This document shows, piece by piece, positions 15,813 to 23,984 of a stretch of 64,000 bases of DNA (the first letter of the stretch is position 1; every line of letters begins with the position of its first letter). The position numbers and the translations under genes are program-made. The DNA comes from DTU024 sp964518875 (GTDB taxonomy: Bacteria; Bacillota; Clostridia; Christensenellales; Aristaeellaceae), in the NCBI GenBank assembly GCA_964518875.1, contig CAZFHI010000003.1, forward strand, positions 1 to 64,000. The letters are read 5' to 3'. The notes under the pieces were generated by a model that did not search any database, was not told the origin of the DNA, and was given only the letters and a program-made list of their open reading frames with translations.

Positions 15813-16801
15813 AGCAAGCTGCCCCCTTCCCCTTGCGGATCCGCCCTTCTAAGCAGGCTTATGCTTAGCAGCATAAGCAACATCATTATAAGCGCCAGGG
15901 CGGAGCCGACATTCCAGTTGTCGGCCGTAAGGAACGTTCGCTCAATTAAATCGCCAAACATTTCCGTATTGCCGCCGCCTAACACCCTTGGTATAAAGAA
16001 CGTCGTTACAGAAGGCATAAACACCATGGTAATGCCTGACACTATCCCTGGGAGGCTCATCGGCAGTGTAACCCTTGTGAACGTTCTCACGCTGTTTGCG
16101 CCAAGATCCATGGCAGCTTCAGAGTACATTCTCGGCTGTTTGTCAATTGAGTTATATATGGGAAACACCATAAAAGGCAGATAGTTATAAACCATTCCAA
16201 GAAGTACCGCGTCTGAATTATACATAAGTCTCACTCTGCCTAAACCTAAAGAAGAAAGCAGCTGGTTTATAAGTCCGTTGTCTTCAAGCAATGTCATCCA
16301 GGCTATAGTTCTTAGCAAAAAGTTCATCCACATTGGAATAATAAACAGTACAACTATTGTTGGGCCGAGCTTAAAATCCCTGTCCGCCATAAAAAGCGCC
16401 GCGGGATAACCGAAAAGCAGGCATATCACTGTACACTTTAACGCCATCCATAGCGAATAAATCAAGGTGTCCACGTTTACTGTTCCCCGCTCGCTCATGC
16501 CTACTTCAGCAAGGTCAAAGCCCATTTCTGACAGCTGCTTTTTCATTTCATAGTTGCTGTCCCAAAAGCTGTAGAAATTGTCCATAGTAAAATTGCCCTG
16601 AGGGTCTGTAAAGGCGTAATATGCAATCAAAAACAGCGGTATTATGGTAAATATTATAATCCATAAAGAGTATGGCCACGCAAATAAAGAGCGGTGCACG
16701 CCTCTGTGGCGCCTTATGCTTATTAAAAGCATTATTATAAATACGCCAAGCCCGAGGGCTATAAGCCAAAATCCCCACGGCGGCATGTTTAAGCTGCTCA
16801 C
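15809..16801 (-). CDS. potB: spermidine/putrescine ABC transporter permease PotB, with extra N-terminal helix
   Basis: Partner permease of PotC, with its EAA loop EAAMDLGANSVRTFTRVTLP. At 330 residues it is longer than the usual 270-290: there is an extra N-terminal hydrophobic helix (about residues 7-27) and basic segment before the helix that normally opens PotB (about 42-62), and a roughly 50-residue soluble insertion (about 70-115, rich in Glu/Met/Ser) before the next helix. Such extended PotB proteins occur in some Firmicutes. It overlaps potA and potC by four bases each, so the four pot genes are translated as a unit. Confidence 0.9.
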   Translation of the reverse strand: MSSLNMPPWGFWLIALGLGVFIIMLLISIRRHRGVHRSLFAWPYSLWIIIFTIIPLFLIAYYAFTDPQGNFTMDNFYSFWDSNYEMKKQLSEMGFDLAEVGMSERGTVNVDTLIYSLWMALKCTVICLLFGYPAALFMADRDFKLGPTIVVLFIIPMWMNFLLRTIAWMTLLEDNGLINQLLSSLGLGRVRLMYNSDAVLLGMVYNYLPFMVFPIYNSIDKQPRMYSEAAMDLGANSVRTFTRVTLPMSLPGIVSGITMVFMPSVTTFFIPRVLGGGNTEMFGDLIERTFLTADNWNVGSALALIMMLLMLLSISLLRRADPQGEGGSLL

Positions 16802-17871
16802 TGCGCGCCCTCCTTTGACAGTTTGTCGTCATATACATGCATAACGTGTATGTTTGACGGTATTATTGAAAGGCCTACGGTTGAGTTTTCAGGCACCATA
16901 ACGGTAGAATGCACCTTCCAAAGGAAATTGCCCGCGTCTATAATCATTTCATAGTGTACGCCCTTAAAAATAACGCTGCGGACAACGCCAGTAAGCTGGG
17001 CAACGTCGGTGCCTACAATAAGTATGTCCTCAGGGCGTATCAGCACGTCTACTTCCTCGTCCCTGTCAAACCCTTCATCAATGCAATTAAAATCCATGCC
17101 GCAGAAATGCACCACTTCGTCCTTTGGCATAACGCCTCTTATTATGTTGCTGTCGCCGACAAAGTTTGCAACATAGGCATCCTTTGGTTCATCGTATATA
17201 TGCTTAGGCGTGCCTACCTGCCTGATATGCCCTTCTCTCATAACGACAATAGTGTCGGACATGGTAAGCGCTTCTTCCTGGTCGTGAGTTACAAAAATAA
17301 ATGTAATTCCAAGCGCTTTCTGCATGCGTTTAAGCTCAAGCTGCATGCCCTTGCGCAGCTTAAGATCAAGAGCGCCAAGTGGTTCGTCCAGAAGCAGGAC
17401 GTCAGGCTCGTTTACAAGAGCGCGCGCTATCGCTATGCGCTGCTGCTGGCCGCCGGAAAGCGCGTCTACGCTGCGCTTTTCATATCCCTGAAGGTTCACA
17501 AGCTCCAGCATTTTCCCAACCCGCGTTTTAATTTCTTTCTTAGGCACTTTGGATATTTTAAGGCCGAAAGCGATATTATCAAACACGTTTAAATGCGGAA
17601 AAAGAGCGTACTTCTGGAACACCGTGTTTACACGCCTTTTGTATGGCGGTTCGTCCGTTATATCCTTGCCCTCAAAAAGCACGCGACCCGTGGTTGGGAA
17701 TTCAAAGCCGCCTATAATGCGCAGCATGGTTGTTTTCCCGCAGCCCGAAGGACCAAGCAAGGTTAAAAACTCATTCTTGCGTATATATAGGTTTATATCC
17801 TGCAATACGGTAAGATTATCAAATTCCTTGGAAATATTTTCCAGTCTTATTAAACGATTTTCCTGGCTCAT
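16798..17871 (-). CDS. potA: spermidine/putrescine ABC transporter ATPase
   Basis: Energises the importer. The 357-residue protein has Walker A GPSGCGKTTML, the Q-loop region, the signature LSGGQQQRIAIARAL, Walker B VLLLDEPLGALD and the switch His in THDQEEAL, followed by a C-terminal TOBE regulatory domain (about 275-350). I place the start at the ATG at 17871, 6 bases after a perfect AGGAGG; the longer reading (to 17907) lies in the preceding regulator gene. It begins 8 bases after that gene's stop. Confidence 0.95.
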   Translation of the reverse strand: MSQENRLIRLENISKEFDNLTVLQDINLYIRKNEFLTLLGPSGCGKTTMLRIIGGFEFPTTGRVLFEGKDITDEPPYKRRVNTVFQKYALFPHLNVFDNIAFGLKISKVPKKEIKTRVGKMLELVNLQGYEKRSVDALSGGQQQRIAIARALVNEPDVLLLDEPLGALDLKLRKGMQLELKRMQKALGITFIFVTHDQEEALTMSDTIVVMREGHIRQVGTPKHIYDEPKDAYVANFVGDSNIIRGVMPKDEVVHFCGMDFNCIDEGFDRDEEVDVLIRPEDILIVGTDVAQLTGVVRSVIFKGVHYEMIIDAGNFLWKVHSTVMVPENSTVGLSIIPSNIHVMHVYDDKLSKEGAQ

Positions 17872-17879
17872 GTTCCCTC

Positions 17880-18422
17880 CTAAAATGCGGGCGGAGCAGA
17901 AACCCATATTAGCTTTGCTTCTGTTGCGCCTGAATTAATAACATAGTGCGGTTCACCGGGATGTATGCAGAAACTGCTCCCTTGCTTAACGTTGTATTTG
18001 TTTTCGCCTTCTACAAGGCAAACCTCTCCTTTAAGCACATAGCCTATTTCTTCACCCTCGTGCGCCTGCACAAGCTGCGTCCTGCCTCCTGGCAAAAGCT
18101 TAACTAACACAGGCTCCATATCATTTTTTTGAGCGTTTGGTATAAGCCACGTTATGCTGCCTTTAAGCTCCTCATCATCCTCTTTAAGGTTCATGTCGTC
18201 TTTTGAAAAGACTATCTGCTCTCTGCTTTCTTCAGAAAAAAAAGTCTTAAGGTCGCTCCCAAGGCTTTCCAGTATGTCGTTAAGCGTTGCAATTGACGGC
18301 GACGTTAAGTCCCTTTCAACCTGTGAAATAAACCCTTTGCTCAGCTCGCACCTGTCCGCCAGCTCTTCCTGCGTAAGGTTGCGTTTTTGCCTCAATCTGC
18401 GAAGCCTTCTGCCCAGTTCCAT
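17880..18422 (-). CDS. XRE-family HTH regulator with cupin domain (PuuR-like)
   Basis: Likely regulator of the polyamine importer. The N-terminal helix-turn-helix (about residues 6-61) reads LRRLRQKRNLTQEELADRCELSK-style, with LSKGFISQVER as recognition helix; the C-terminal cupin_2 barrel (about 105-175) has HEGEEIGYVLKGEV and the PGEPHYVIN motif, a small-ligand sensor fold. In Firmicutes this gene type commonly precedes potABCD, and here it is the first gene of that operon. It has its own promoter and a dyad between promoter and start codon that could be its operator. Ligand (a polyamine) is inferred from context. Confidence 0.85.
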   Translation of the reverse strand: MELGRRLRRLRQKRNLTQEELADRCELSKGFISQVERDLTSPSIATLNDILESLGSDLKTFFSEESREQIVFSKDDMNLKEDDEELKGSITWLIPNAQKNDMEPVLVKLLPGGRTQLVQAHEGEEIGYVLKGEVCLVEGENKYNVKQGSSFCIHPGEPHYVINSGATEAKLIWVSAPPAF

Positions 18423-18441
18423 TGTTCTACCTCTTTAAAAA

Positions 18442-18458
18442 GTTTAGTGCTGCTAAAC
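18442..18458 (-). promoter_or_regulatory. candidate operator in the pot operon leader
   Basis: GTTTAG-5-CTAAAC, a perfect 6-bp dyad (18442-18447, 18453-18458), lies between the promoter (18474-18502) and the regulator start codon. A site for autoregulation by the XRE/cupin protein is a reasonable inference. Confidence 0.4.
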
Positions 18459-18473
18459 AGCCAAACGATATAT

Positions 18474-18502
18474 ATTAAACTACACAGTACGCTCAATGTC
18501 AA
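18474..18502 (-). promoter_or_regulatory. promoter of the regulator-potABCD operon
   Basis: Minus strand TTGACA (18497-18502), 17-base spacer and TTTAAT (18474-18479). Confidence 0.75.
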
Positions 18503-18542
18503 TATGTTTTTGTAAAATTTTGCTGAATTTTTTGTTTATCAT

Positions 18543-18571
18543 TTGACACTAAGCAGCAAAAAAGATATACT
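18543..18571 (+). promoter_or_regulatory. promoter of the thrS T-box transcript
   Basis: TTGACA (18543-18548), 17-base spacer, TATACT (18566-18571). It is back to back with the pot operon promoter. Confidence 0.8.
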
Positions 18572-18579
18572 GTTTCCAG

Positions 18580-18776
18580 TCTTGATGAAGCAGGACAAGC
18601 CTGTATGTTGAACTTTTAAGAGACCTTTGGGGAGCTGTAAACAAAGGAAGAGAGGCATACAAGGTACCGCTTGCTAAAAGACGTGGTTTGCGCCCGATAC
18701 AGCGCTTAAAGTGGCATCTGCAATTAGGGTGGAACCGCGGAAAACATCCGTCCCTTGGAAGGATGCATTTTTATTT
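18580..18776 (+). promoter_or_regulatory. T-box leader (threonine) of thrS
   Basis: T-box RNAs sense uncharged tRNA and allow transcription of the synthetase gene. The conserved T-box sequence AGGGTGGAACCGCG is at 18726-18739. It is followed by a terminator stem (CATCC...GGATG, about 18745-18765, with one internal mismatch) and a run CATTTTTATTTT. Upstream, a Thr codon ACC at 18666-18668 lies where the specifier is expected. A AAGGAG site and the thrS ATG follow directly. The specifier placement is by eye; the T-box itself is certain. Confidence 0.9.
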
Positions 18777-18789
18777 TAAGGAGAATTTT

Positions 18790-20706
18790 ATGCTTATCAA
18801 TGTAGAGCAACAGCAAATTGAAGTGCCGGACGGCACAAACGCTTTGGATATAGCAAAGCAGCTTGAAAGCGGCATATTAAAGAACGCCCTTGCGGTAATG
18901 GTAGACGGCAGACTGCAGGAGCTTCAAGCCCCGATAAACGGCGACGCTTCAATTAAGTACCTAACCTTCGCAGACGATGAAGGCAGAAGGACGCTGCGCC
19001 ATACCGCTTCACATGTTTTGGCTGCGGCGGTTAAAAACCTGTACCCGGAAACAAAGCTCGCCATAGGGCCCGCAATAGAAAACGGCTTCTATTATGATTT
19101 TGACAGAGAGGAATCATTCACTCCTGAAGACCTTGCCAAAATAGAAAAAGAAATGAAGCGCATTATAAAAAAGAATGAGCGTGAAGTGCGCTTCAGCATG
19201 CCGCGTGAAGAAGCCATTAAGTACATGGAAGAAAAAGGCGAGCCATATAAAGTGCAGCTGATAAAAGATCTTCCGGAAGATGAAGAGATCACGTTCTACC
19301 GCCAGGGCGACAGCTTTGTAGACCTGTGCGCCGGCCCCCATCTTCCTTCTACGGGTAAAATTAAGGCTTTCAAGCTTACAAGCCTTGCCGGCGCGTATTG
19401 GCGCGGAAATGAAAACAACAAAATGCTCCAGCGCATATACGGTACGGCATTTACAAGCAAGGATGATTTGAAAAATTATCTTCAGCTTCTTGAAGAAGCC
19501 AAGAAGCGCGACCACCGCAAGTTAGGCAAAGAGTTGGATCTTTTTGACGTGCTGGATGAGGGCCCGGGGTTCCCGTTCTTCTATCCCAACGGAATGGTAC
19601 TGCGCAATATATTAGAAGACTTTTGGCGCAAAATACACACTGAAAACGGCTATCAGGAGATTAAAACGCCTATAATACTTTCGCGCGAGCTTTGGGAACG
19701 CTCAGGCCACTGGGAAAACTACCGGGAAAATATGTACACAACAAAAATAGACGATCAGGACTACGCAATAAAGCCCATGAACTGCCCGGGCGGAATATTG
19801 ACATATAAAAGAAAGCTTTGGAGCTATCGCGATCTGCCTGTACGCTTGGGCGAATTGGGCCTTGTACACAGGCATGAAAAGAGCGGTACGCTGCACGGCC
19901 TTATGCGCGTGCGTTGTTTTACGCAGGATGACGCCCATATTTTTATGACGCCTGAGCAGATAAAAGATGAAGTTATAGGCGTTTATAAGCTTACGGATAA
20001 AGTCTATAAGCTTTTCGGGTTTAAATATAACGTAGAACTTTCCACAAGGCCTGAAAACAGCATAGGCTCTGAAGAAATGTGGCGGGCTGCGACTGACGGC
20101 CTTAAGGGAGCGCTGGACTCTCTTAACGTTTCTTACCAAATAAACGAAGGCGACGGCGCTTTCTACGGCCCGAAAATAGACTTCCATCTGCGCGACAGCC
20201 TGGGGCGCACATGGCAGTGCGGTACTATACAGCTTGACATGAACCTACCTGAGCGCTTTGACCTAAGCTACATAGGTCCTGACGGAGAAAAGCACCGTCC
20301 CGTCATGGTCCACAGGGTTGTCTACGGCTCTATTGAGCGCTTCATTGCTATACTTGTAGAGCATTTTGGCGGCGCGTTCCCGCTGTGGCTGTCCCCTGTG
20401 CAGGCAAAAATTTTAACCATAACAGACAGGGCTGATGCTTCAGCTGATTCTCTTAAAAAAGCAATGCTCAAAGCAGGCTTACGCGTTGAAACAGATCTTC
20501 GCAATGAAAAGATAGGCTTTAAAATACGCGAGGCGCAGATATTAAAAATACCTTATATGCTCGTAATAGGCGACAAGGAAGCGGAAAACGGCACCGTTTC
20601 AGTGCGTTCGCGCAGCGGCGAAAACTTAGGCGCCTTGGATTCTAAGATTTTAATAGAAAATCTGCTCAAGGAGAACGACGAAAAAGCCCTTGAAAGAAAC
20701 TGGTAA
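18790..20706 (+). CDS. thrS: threonyl-tRNA synthetase
   Basis: Class II synthetase that charges tRNA-Thr, with editing of misattached Ser. From the ATG at 18790 the protein has 638 residues: an N-terminal TGS domain (1-62), the editing domain with HTASHVLAAAV and HxxxH-type zinc residues (about 63-240), the catalytic core with motif 2 around GLMRVRCFTQDDAHIF and the zinc Cys in NCPGG, motif 3 VHRVVYGSIERFIA, and the anticodon-binding domain (about 535-630). The longer reading from 18688 runs through the T-box and terminator and lacks a ribosome binding site, so I reject it. Expression is controlled by the T-box. Confidence 0.97.
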   Translation: MLINVEQQQIEVPDGTNALDIAKQLESGILKNALAVMVDGRLQELQAPINGDASIKYLTFADDEGRRTLRHTASHVLAAAVKNLYPETKLAIGPAIENGFYYDFDREESFTPEDLAKIEKEMKRIIKKNEREVRFSMPREEAIKYMEEKGEPYKVQLIKDLPEDEEITFYRQGDSFVDLCAGPHLPSTGKIKAFKLTSLAGAYWRGNENNKMLQRIYGTAFTSKDDLKNYLQLLEEAKKRDHRKLGKELDLFDVLDEGPGFPFFYPNGMVLRNILEDFWRKIHTENGYQEIKTPIILSRELWERSGHWENYRENMYTTKIDDQDYAIKPMNCPGGILTYKRKLWSYRDLPVRLGELGLVHRHEKSGTLHGLMRVRCFTQDDAHIFMTPEQIKDEVIGVYKLTDKVYKLFGFKYNVELSTRPENSIGSEEMWRAATDGLKGALDSLNVSYQINEGDGAFYGPKIDFHLRDSLGRTWQCGTIQLDMNLPERFDLSYIGPDGEKHRPVMVHRVVYGSIERFIAILVEHFGGAFPLWLSPVQAKILTITDRADASADSLKKAMLKAGLRVETDLRNEKIGFKIREAQILKIPYMLVIGDKEAENGTVSVRSRSGENLGALDSKILIENLLKENDEKALERNW

Positions 20707-20740
20707 ATTTAAAAAAGCAAAACTGTTTTAGCATATTAAC

Positions 20741-20767
20741 AAAACCCGGGGAAACTCCCCGGGTTTT
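20741..20767. terminator. bidirectional terminator between thrS and mnmA
   Basis: A perfect 12-bp GC-rich stem with an AAC loop, ending in TTTT on the plus strand and on the minus strand equally, placed between the convergent thrS and mnmA genes. Confidence 0.85.
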
Positions 20768-20923
20768 GCATATAAAAGCCGCTATATATTTTTTAAATTG
20801 TTATAAAATTCATAATTAAAGCTGCTTCAAGTTAAAAGACTTAATATGATAAAACGCTAAAGCTACGTTTATTCAAAATATGATTAAGCCTTATTTTAGC
20901 AAATGTATCAATAAATATTCGCT

Positions 20924-22006
20924 TTACTTTAATTGCGTTTTTTCTTTAGACGCCTGAGCAAGTATGCCGCCACCAAGACAAATATCGCCTGAATAAAATA
21001 CTACGCTTTGCCCTGGGGTCAGGGCGCGCTGCGGAGTTTTGCAGCTTACTATGCCGCTTGTACCTGCGTAGCGTAACAAAACAGGCTGATCCTTTTGTCT
21101 GTACCTGAACTTTGCGGTCAAGTCTATATCTACGTTTTCTTCAGGGGCTTTGCCTATCCATGTGATGTCTTCTACCTTTGCATAGTTTGAATACAGCATA
21201 GGGTGGTCGTCCCCCTGCACTACTATAAGCTCGTTGTTGTCAAAATCCTTGCCGACTACAAAAAAGCTGCGCCCGTCGCCGCGGCCGCCTATATTAAGAC
21301 CCCTTCTCTGGCCTATGGTATAGAACATAAGCCCGTCATGTTTTCCAACCGCTTCTCCTTTTTCTGTGCGTATAACGCCGGGCTGAGCAGGAATATACTC
21401 CTGCAAAAACTTTTTAAAGTTGCGCTCGCCTATAAAGCACACGCCGGTTGAATCCTTCTTGTTATATACGGGTATGCCCGCTTCCCTGGCAATTTGGCGC
21501 ACCTTAGACTTTGTAAGCCCGCCTACCGGAAAAATAGATTTTCTAATCTGCTCGCTCTTTATCATATACAGAAAATAGCTCTGATCCTTGTTTGAATCTA
21601 AACCTTTTAAGAGAGTGTCGTCAGCGCCTTTTCGCACAAAATGGCCCGTCGCTATATTTTCAGCGCCCGACTGCATTGCGTAGTCTAAAAACGCCTTGAA
21701 CTTTATCTCTCTATTGCAAAGCACATCCGGATTAGGCGTATAGCCCTTTTTATAAGCTTCTATAAAGACTGAAAAAACGCGCTCATAATATTCCCTGGAA
21801 AAATTTACGCTGTAATAAGGTATATCCAGCACATCGCACACGCTGCGGACATCCCGCCAGTCCTCTTCCGCAGTGCATATGCCTTCATCGTTGTCTTCTT
21901 CCCAGTTTTTCATAAAAACGCCGGTTACGGAATGCCCCGCTTGCTTTAAAAGATAGGCGGCTACGGAAGAATCCACGCCGCCCGACATGCCGACTATAAC
22001 CCGCAT
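20924..22006 (-). CDS. mnmA: tRNA-uridine 2-sulfurtransferase
   Basis: Makes 2-thiouridine at U34 of tRNA-Lys, -Glu and -Gln, using sulfur relayed from a cysteine desulfurase. The 360-residue protein has the PP-loop GMSGGVDSSVAA, the NPDVLCNREIKF segment with the first catalytic Cys (about residue 102) and GVCFIGERNF with the second Cys (about 199). The C-terminal beta-barrel follows. It overlaps the preceding HAD-dTMP kinase gene by 13 bases and is the last gene of the greA operon. lysS, whose tRNA is an MnmA substrate, lies in the same operon. Confidence 0.95.
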   Translation of the reverse strand: MRVIVGMSGGVDSSVAAYLLKQAGHSVTGVFMKNWEEDNDEGICTAEEDWRDVRSVCDVLDIPYYSVNFSREYYERVFSVFIEAYKKGYTPNPDVLCNREIKFKAFLDYAMQSGAENIATGHFVRKGADDTLLKGLDSNKDQSYFLYMIKSEQIRKSIFPVGGLTKSKVRQIAREAGIPVYNKKDSTGVCFIGERNFKKFLQEYIPAQPGVIRTEKGEAVGKHDGLMFYTIGQRRGLNIGGRGDGRSFFVVGKDFDNNELIVVQGDDHPMLYSNYAKVEDITWIGKAPEENVDIDLTAKFRYRQKDQPVLLRYAGTSGIVSCKTPQRALTPGQSVVFYSGDICLGGGILAQASKEKTQLK

Positions 22007-23286
22007 ATCTGTTTTTCTTTCTTTACAATTCTATCCGTGACAATATTATATATTTCATCAGCTATTGAATCGGCGTCTTTTGAAGCGTCCACACGCATAA
22101 TGCGTTCAGGGTTTTCAATTATGAGGTTTTCAAACGCATTCTGCACTCTTTTGCGAAAATCGGCAGAATATTCTTCTATCCTGTCAGCCTTGCTTGCTTT
22201 AATTCTTCTTTCAAAAGCGGTTTCATACGGAAGATCCAGATATATCGTGGTATCAGGCATAGTGCCGTCTACGGCGTATGAATTCAATTGCTTTATTGTT
22301 TCTTCGCCTATTAAGTGGCCGCCTCCCTGGTAGGCGACGCTTGAGTCCACAAACCGGTCCGAAATTACAGTTTTGCCCGACTTTATGGCGGGCTCTATCT
22401 TTTCTTTTACGTGCTGGGCTCTTGCGGCGGCAAACAGATAGCTTTCCGTTATAGGAAGCATGGAAATATTTTCCTTATCCAATATTATGCCGCGTATTTT
22501 TTCAGATAAAGGCGTTCCGCCCGGCTCGCGCGTGGAAACCACGTCTAAACCCAAATCCCATAGCCTTTGAGCAAGCAATTTCTGCTGCGTTGTCTTGCCG
22601 CAGCCATCGTTTCCTTCTATTGAAATAAAGTATCCCTGAAGCGGCCGCTTTTCCACGCCAAGCAGATTATAAAGGCTGTTAACGTCTTCCGCTGTAAAGT
22701 CCGCCCCGTATTCTGAAAACTCTTCTTCGCTTCCATAACCGTATTTAACGGCAATTACAGGAATTCCATATTGCTTTGCGCCCAATATATCCGTATAGCG
22801 GTCGCCTATCATTACAGCGTTTTTTTCACCGTGCAGCGCTGCGTTTATAGCGTCTTTTTTCTGGTCGTAATAGTTGTTTTCATCAGGGCCTATTACTTCG
22901 TCAAAAAAATGCTCAAGCTTAAAATGCTTTATCACCTCGTTTGCAATGCCCTTGGGCTTTCCGGTTGCAACGGCAAGATAAGCCCCCTGTTTTTTAAGTT
23001 CAATAAGCAGGGGCCTTATTCCTTGATATACTGAGTTTTCCTTAAAATATTCGGTATTGTATTTTTCTCTGTAATAGTTTGTGCCAAGCACCGCTTTTTC
23101 ATGCGGCAAATCCATGAATTCCCTGAAGGATACAACAAGCGACGGCCCTAAAAATTTTTTAAGAGTGCTTTCGTCAGGCTCCTCTACGCCGAGCTTTCCC
23201 AGGGCATAGCGCACGCCATGCAGTATTCCTATTGCGGAATCGGTAATAGTGCCGTCTAAATCAAATACAACAGCTTTATATTTCAT
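21994..23286 (-). CDS. HAD hydrolase - thymidylate kinase fusion
   Basis: A single 430-residue frame joins two enzymes. Residues 1-210 form a HAD phosphatase of the phosphoglycolate/pyrophosphatase PpaX type: FDLDGTITDS nucleophile loop, VATGKP second motif, and GDRYTDILGAKQYG acidic motif. Residues about 216-430 are a full dTMP kinase: IEGNDGCGKTT P-loop, STREPGGTPL, SDRFVDSSVAYQGGG, and the DRIE lid region. dTMP kinase makes dTDP for DNA synthesis. A short linker (about 205-215) joins the domains. Most bacteria encode tmk alone. The fusion could couple a nucleotide or phosphate ester clean-up to dTTP supply, but the HAD substrate is not predictable. Start and end overlap or abut neighbours (3 bases after the membrane protein gene; 13-base overlap with mnmA). 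Confidence 0.88.
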   Translation of the reverse strand: MKYKAVVFDLDGTITDSAIGILHGVRYALGKLGVEEPDESTLKKFLGPSLVVSFREFMDLPHEKAVLGTNYYREKYNTEYFKENSVYQGIRPLLIELKKQGAYLAVATGKPKGIANEVIKHFKLEHFFDEVIGPDENNYYDQKKDAINAALHGEKNAVMIGDRYTDILGAKQYGIPVIAVKYGYGSEEEFSEYGADFTAEDVNSLYNLLGVEKRPLQGYFISIEGNDGCGKTTQQKLLAQRLWDLGLDVVSTREPGGTPLSEKIRGIILDKENISMLPITESYLFAAARAQHVKEKIEPAIKSGKTVISDRFVDSSVAYQGGGHLIGEETIKQLNSYAVDGTMPDTTIYLDLPYETAFERRIKASKADRIEEYSADFRKRVQNAFENLIIENPERIMRVDASKDADSIADEIYNIVTDRIVKKEKQICGL

Positions 23287-23288
23287 AT

Positions 23289-23972
23289 TTATTCCTTTGC
23301 ATCGGGTCTGTAATTTTCTTTAATAAATCCATCTACAAATTTAATAACGTTTTCTTCGTTGTTATTTGCATACAGCACAGACAAATACAAGTTTTCACCA
23401 AATCCGCTTAAATTTTCTGAAACAGGCACGTCTTTTAGCGGTATGCCGTAAAGGTGCAGCTCTGATTTTTTTATTTCTTCATCGTCTGTATGCTCTGTAT
23501 ACTGATAGCTTATGTACCCGTTTCGCAGGTCTATGTCTTTAGTATCTATCTTACCGCTTTCAACGAAGCCCTCCAGAGGCAGAAAAGCTCCCTGCGGCGC
23601 ATACTGCTTAAACGTCTTGCCGTCTATAATATATATGTCGCCCTGTCCCGCTACTATATATGTCATTATCTGCATGGAAGAATAATAATCCTGCTCCGTA
23701 TTTGCAAAAAGCGTAACTGTTTCCACAGTTTCCATCTCGGGGACGTATTTTTTCCATATGGGTTCAAAATACGAATTAAGTTCGTCCTGAGAAACAGGCA
23801 AACCCTGAACGTATATATCTATGCGCTTGTCTTCAGGCGGGTGGTACATTGTCTGCACGTAATACATATTCCACACGAAAATTGAAAGCACAGCGGCCAG
23901 AATATACTTCCACCAGTTGTATGTGAAATGATCCTTTAATACGGCTTTGTTTACGGGAGTTGAAAGCTTCAT
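23289..23972 (-). CDS. hypothetical membrane-anchored extracytoplasmic protein
   Basis: I do not recognise a named family. The 227-residue protein has a short basic N-terminus, one transmembrane helix (about residues 21-41, rich in Trp/Tyr) and a large exported domain. The exported part resembles a single lobe of an extracytoplasmic solute-binding-like fold: DIYVQGLPVSQDELNSYF, then IVAGQGDIYIIDGKTF and FLPLEGFVESGKID, which is how SBP-like clostridial proteins read. It has no lipobox. It lies between lysS and the HAD-Tmk gene inside a house-keeping operon, a position that argues for a conserved but unknown role. The similarity to solute-binding proteins is my impression only. Confidence 0.6.
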   Translation of the reverse strand: MKLSTPVNKAVLKDHFTYNWWKYILAAVLSIFVWNMYYVQTMYHPPEDKRIDIYVQGLPVSQDELNSYFEPIWKKYVPEMETVETVTLFANTEQDYYSSMQIMTYIVAGQGDIYIIDGKTFKQYAPQGAFLPLEGFVESGKIDTKDIDLRNGYISYQYTEHTDDEEIKKSELHLYGIPLKDVPVSENLSGFGENLYLSVLYANNNEENVIKFVDGFIKENYRPDAKE

Positions 23973-23984
23973 GTCGGTTTAAAA

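Noticed and set aside
18688..18789. N-terminal extension of thrS
   Set aside because: It passes through the T-box and its terminator; the ATG at 18790 has the correct ribosome binding site and family start.
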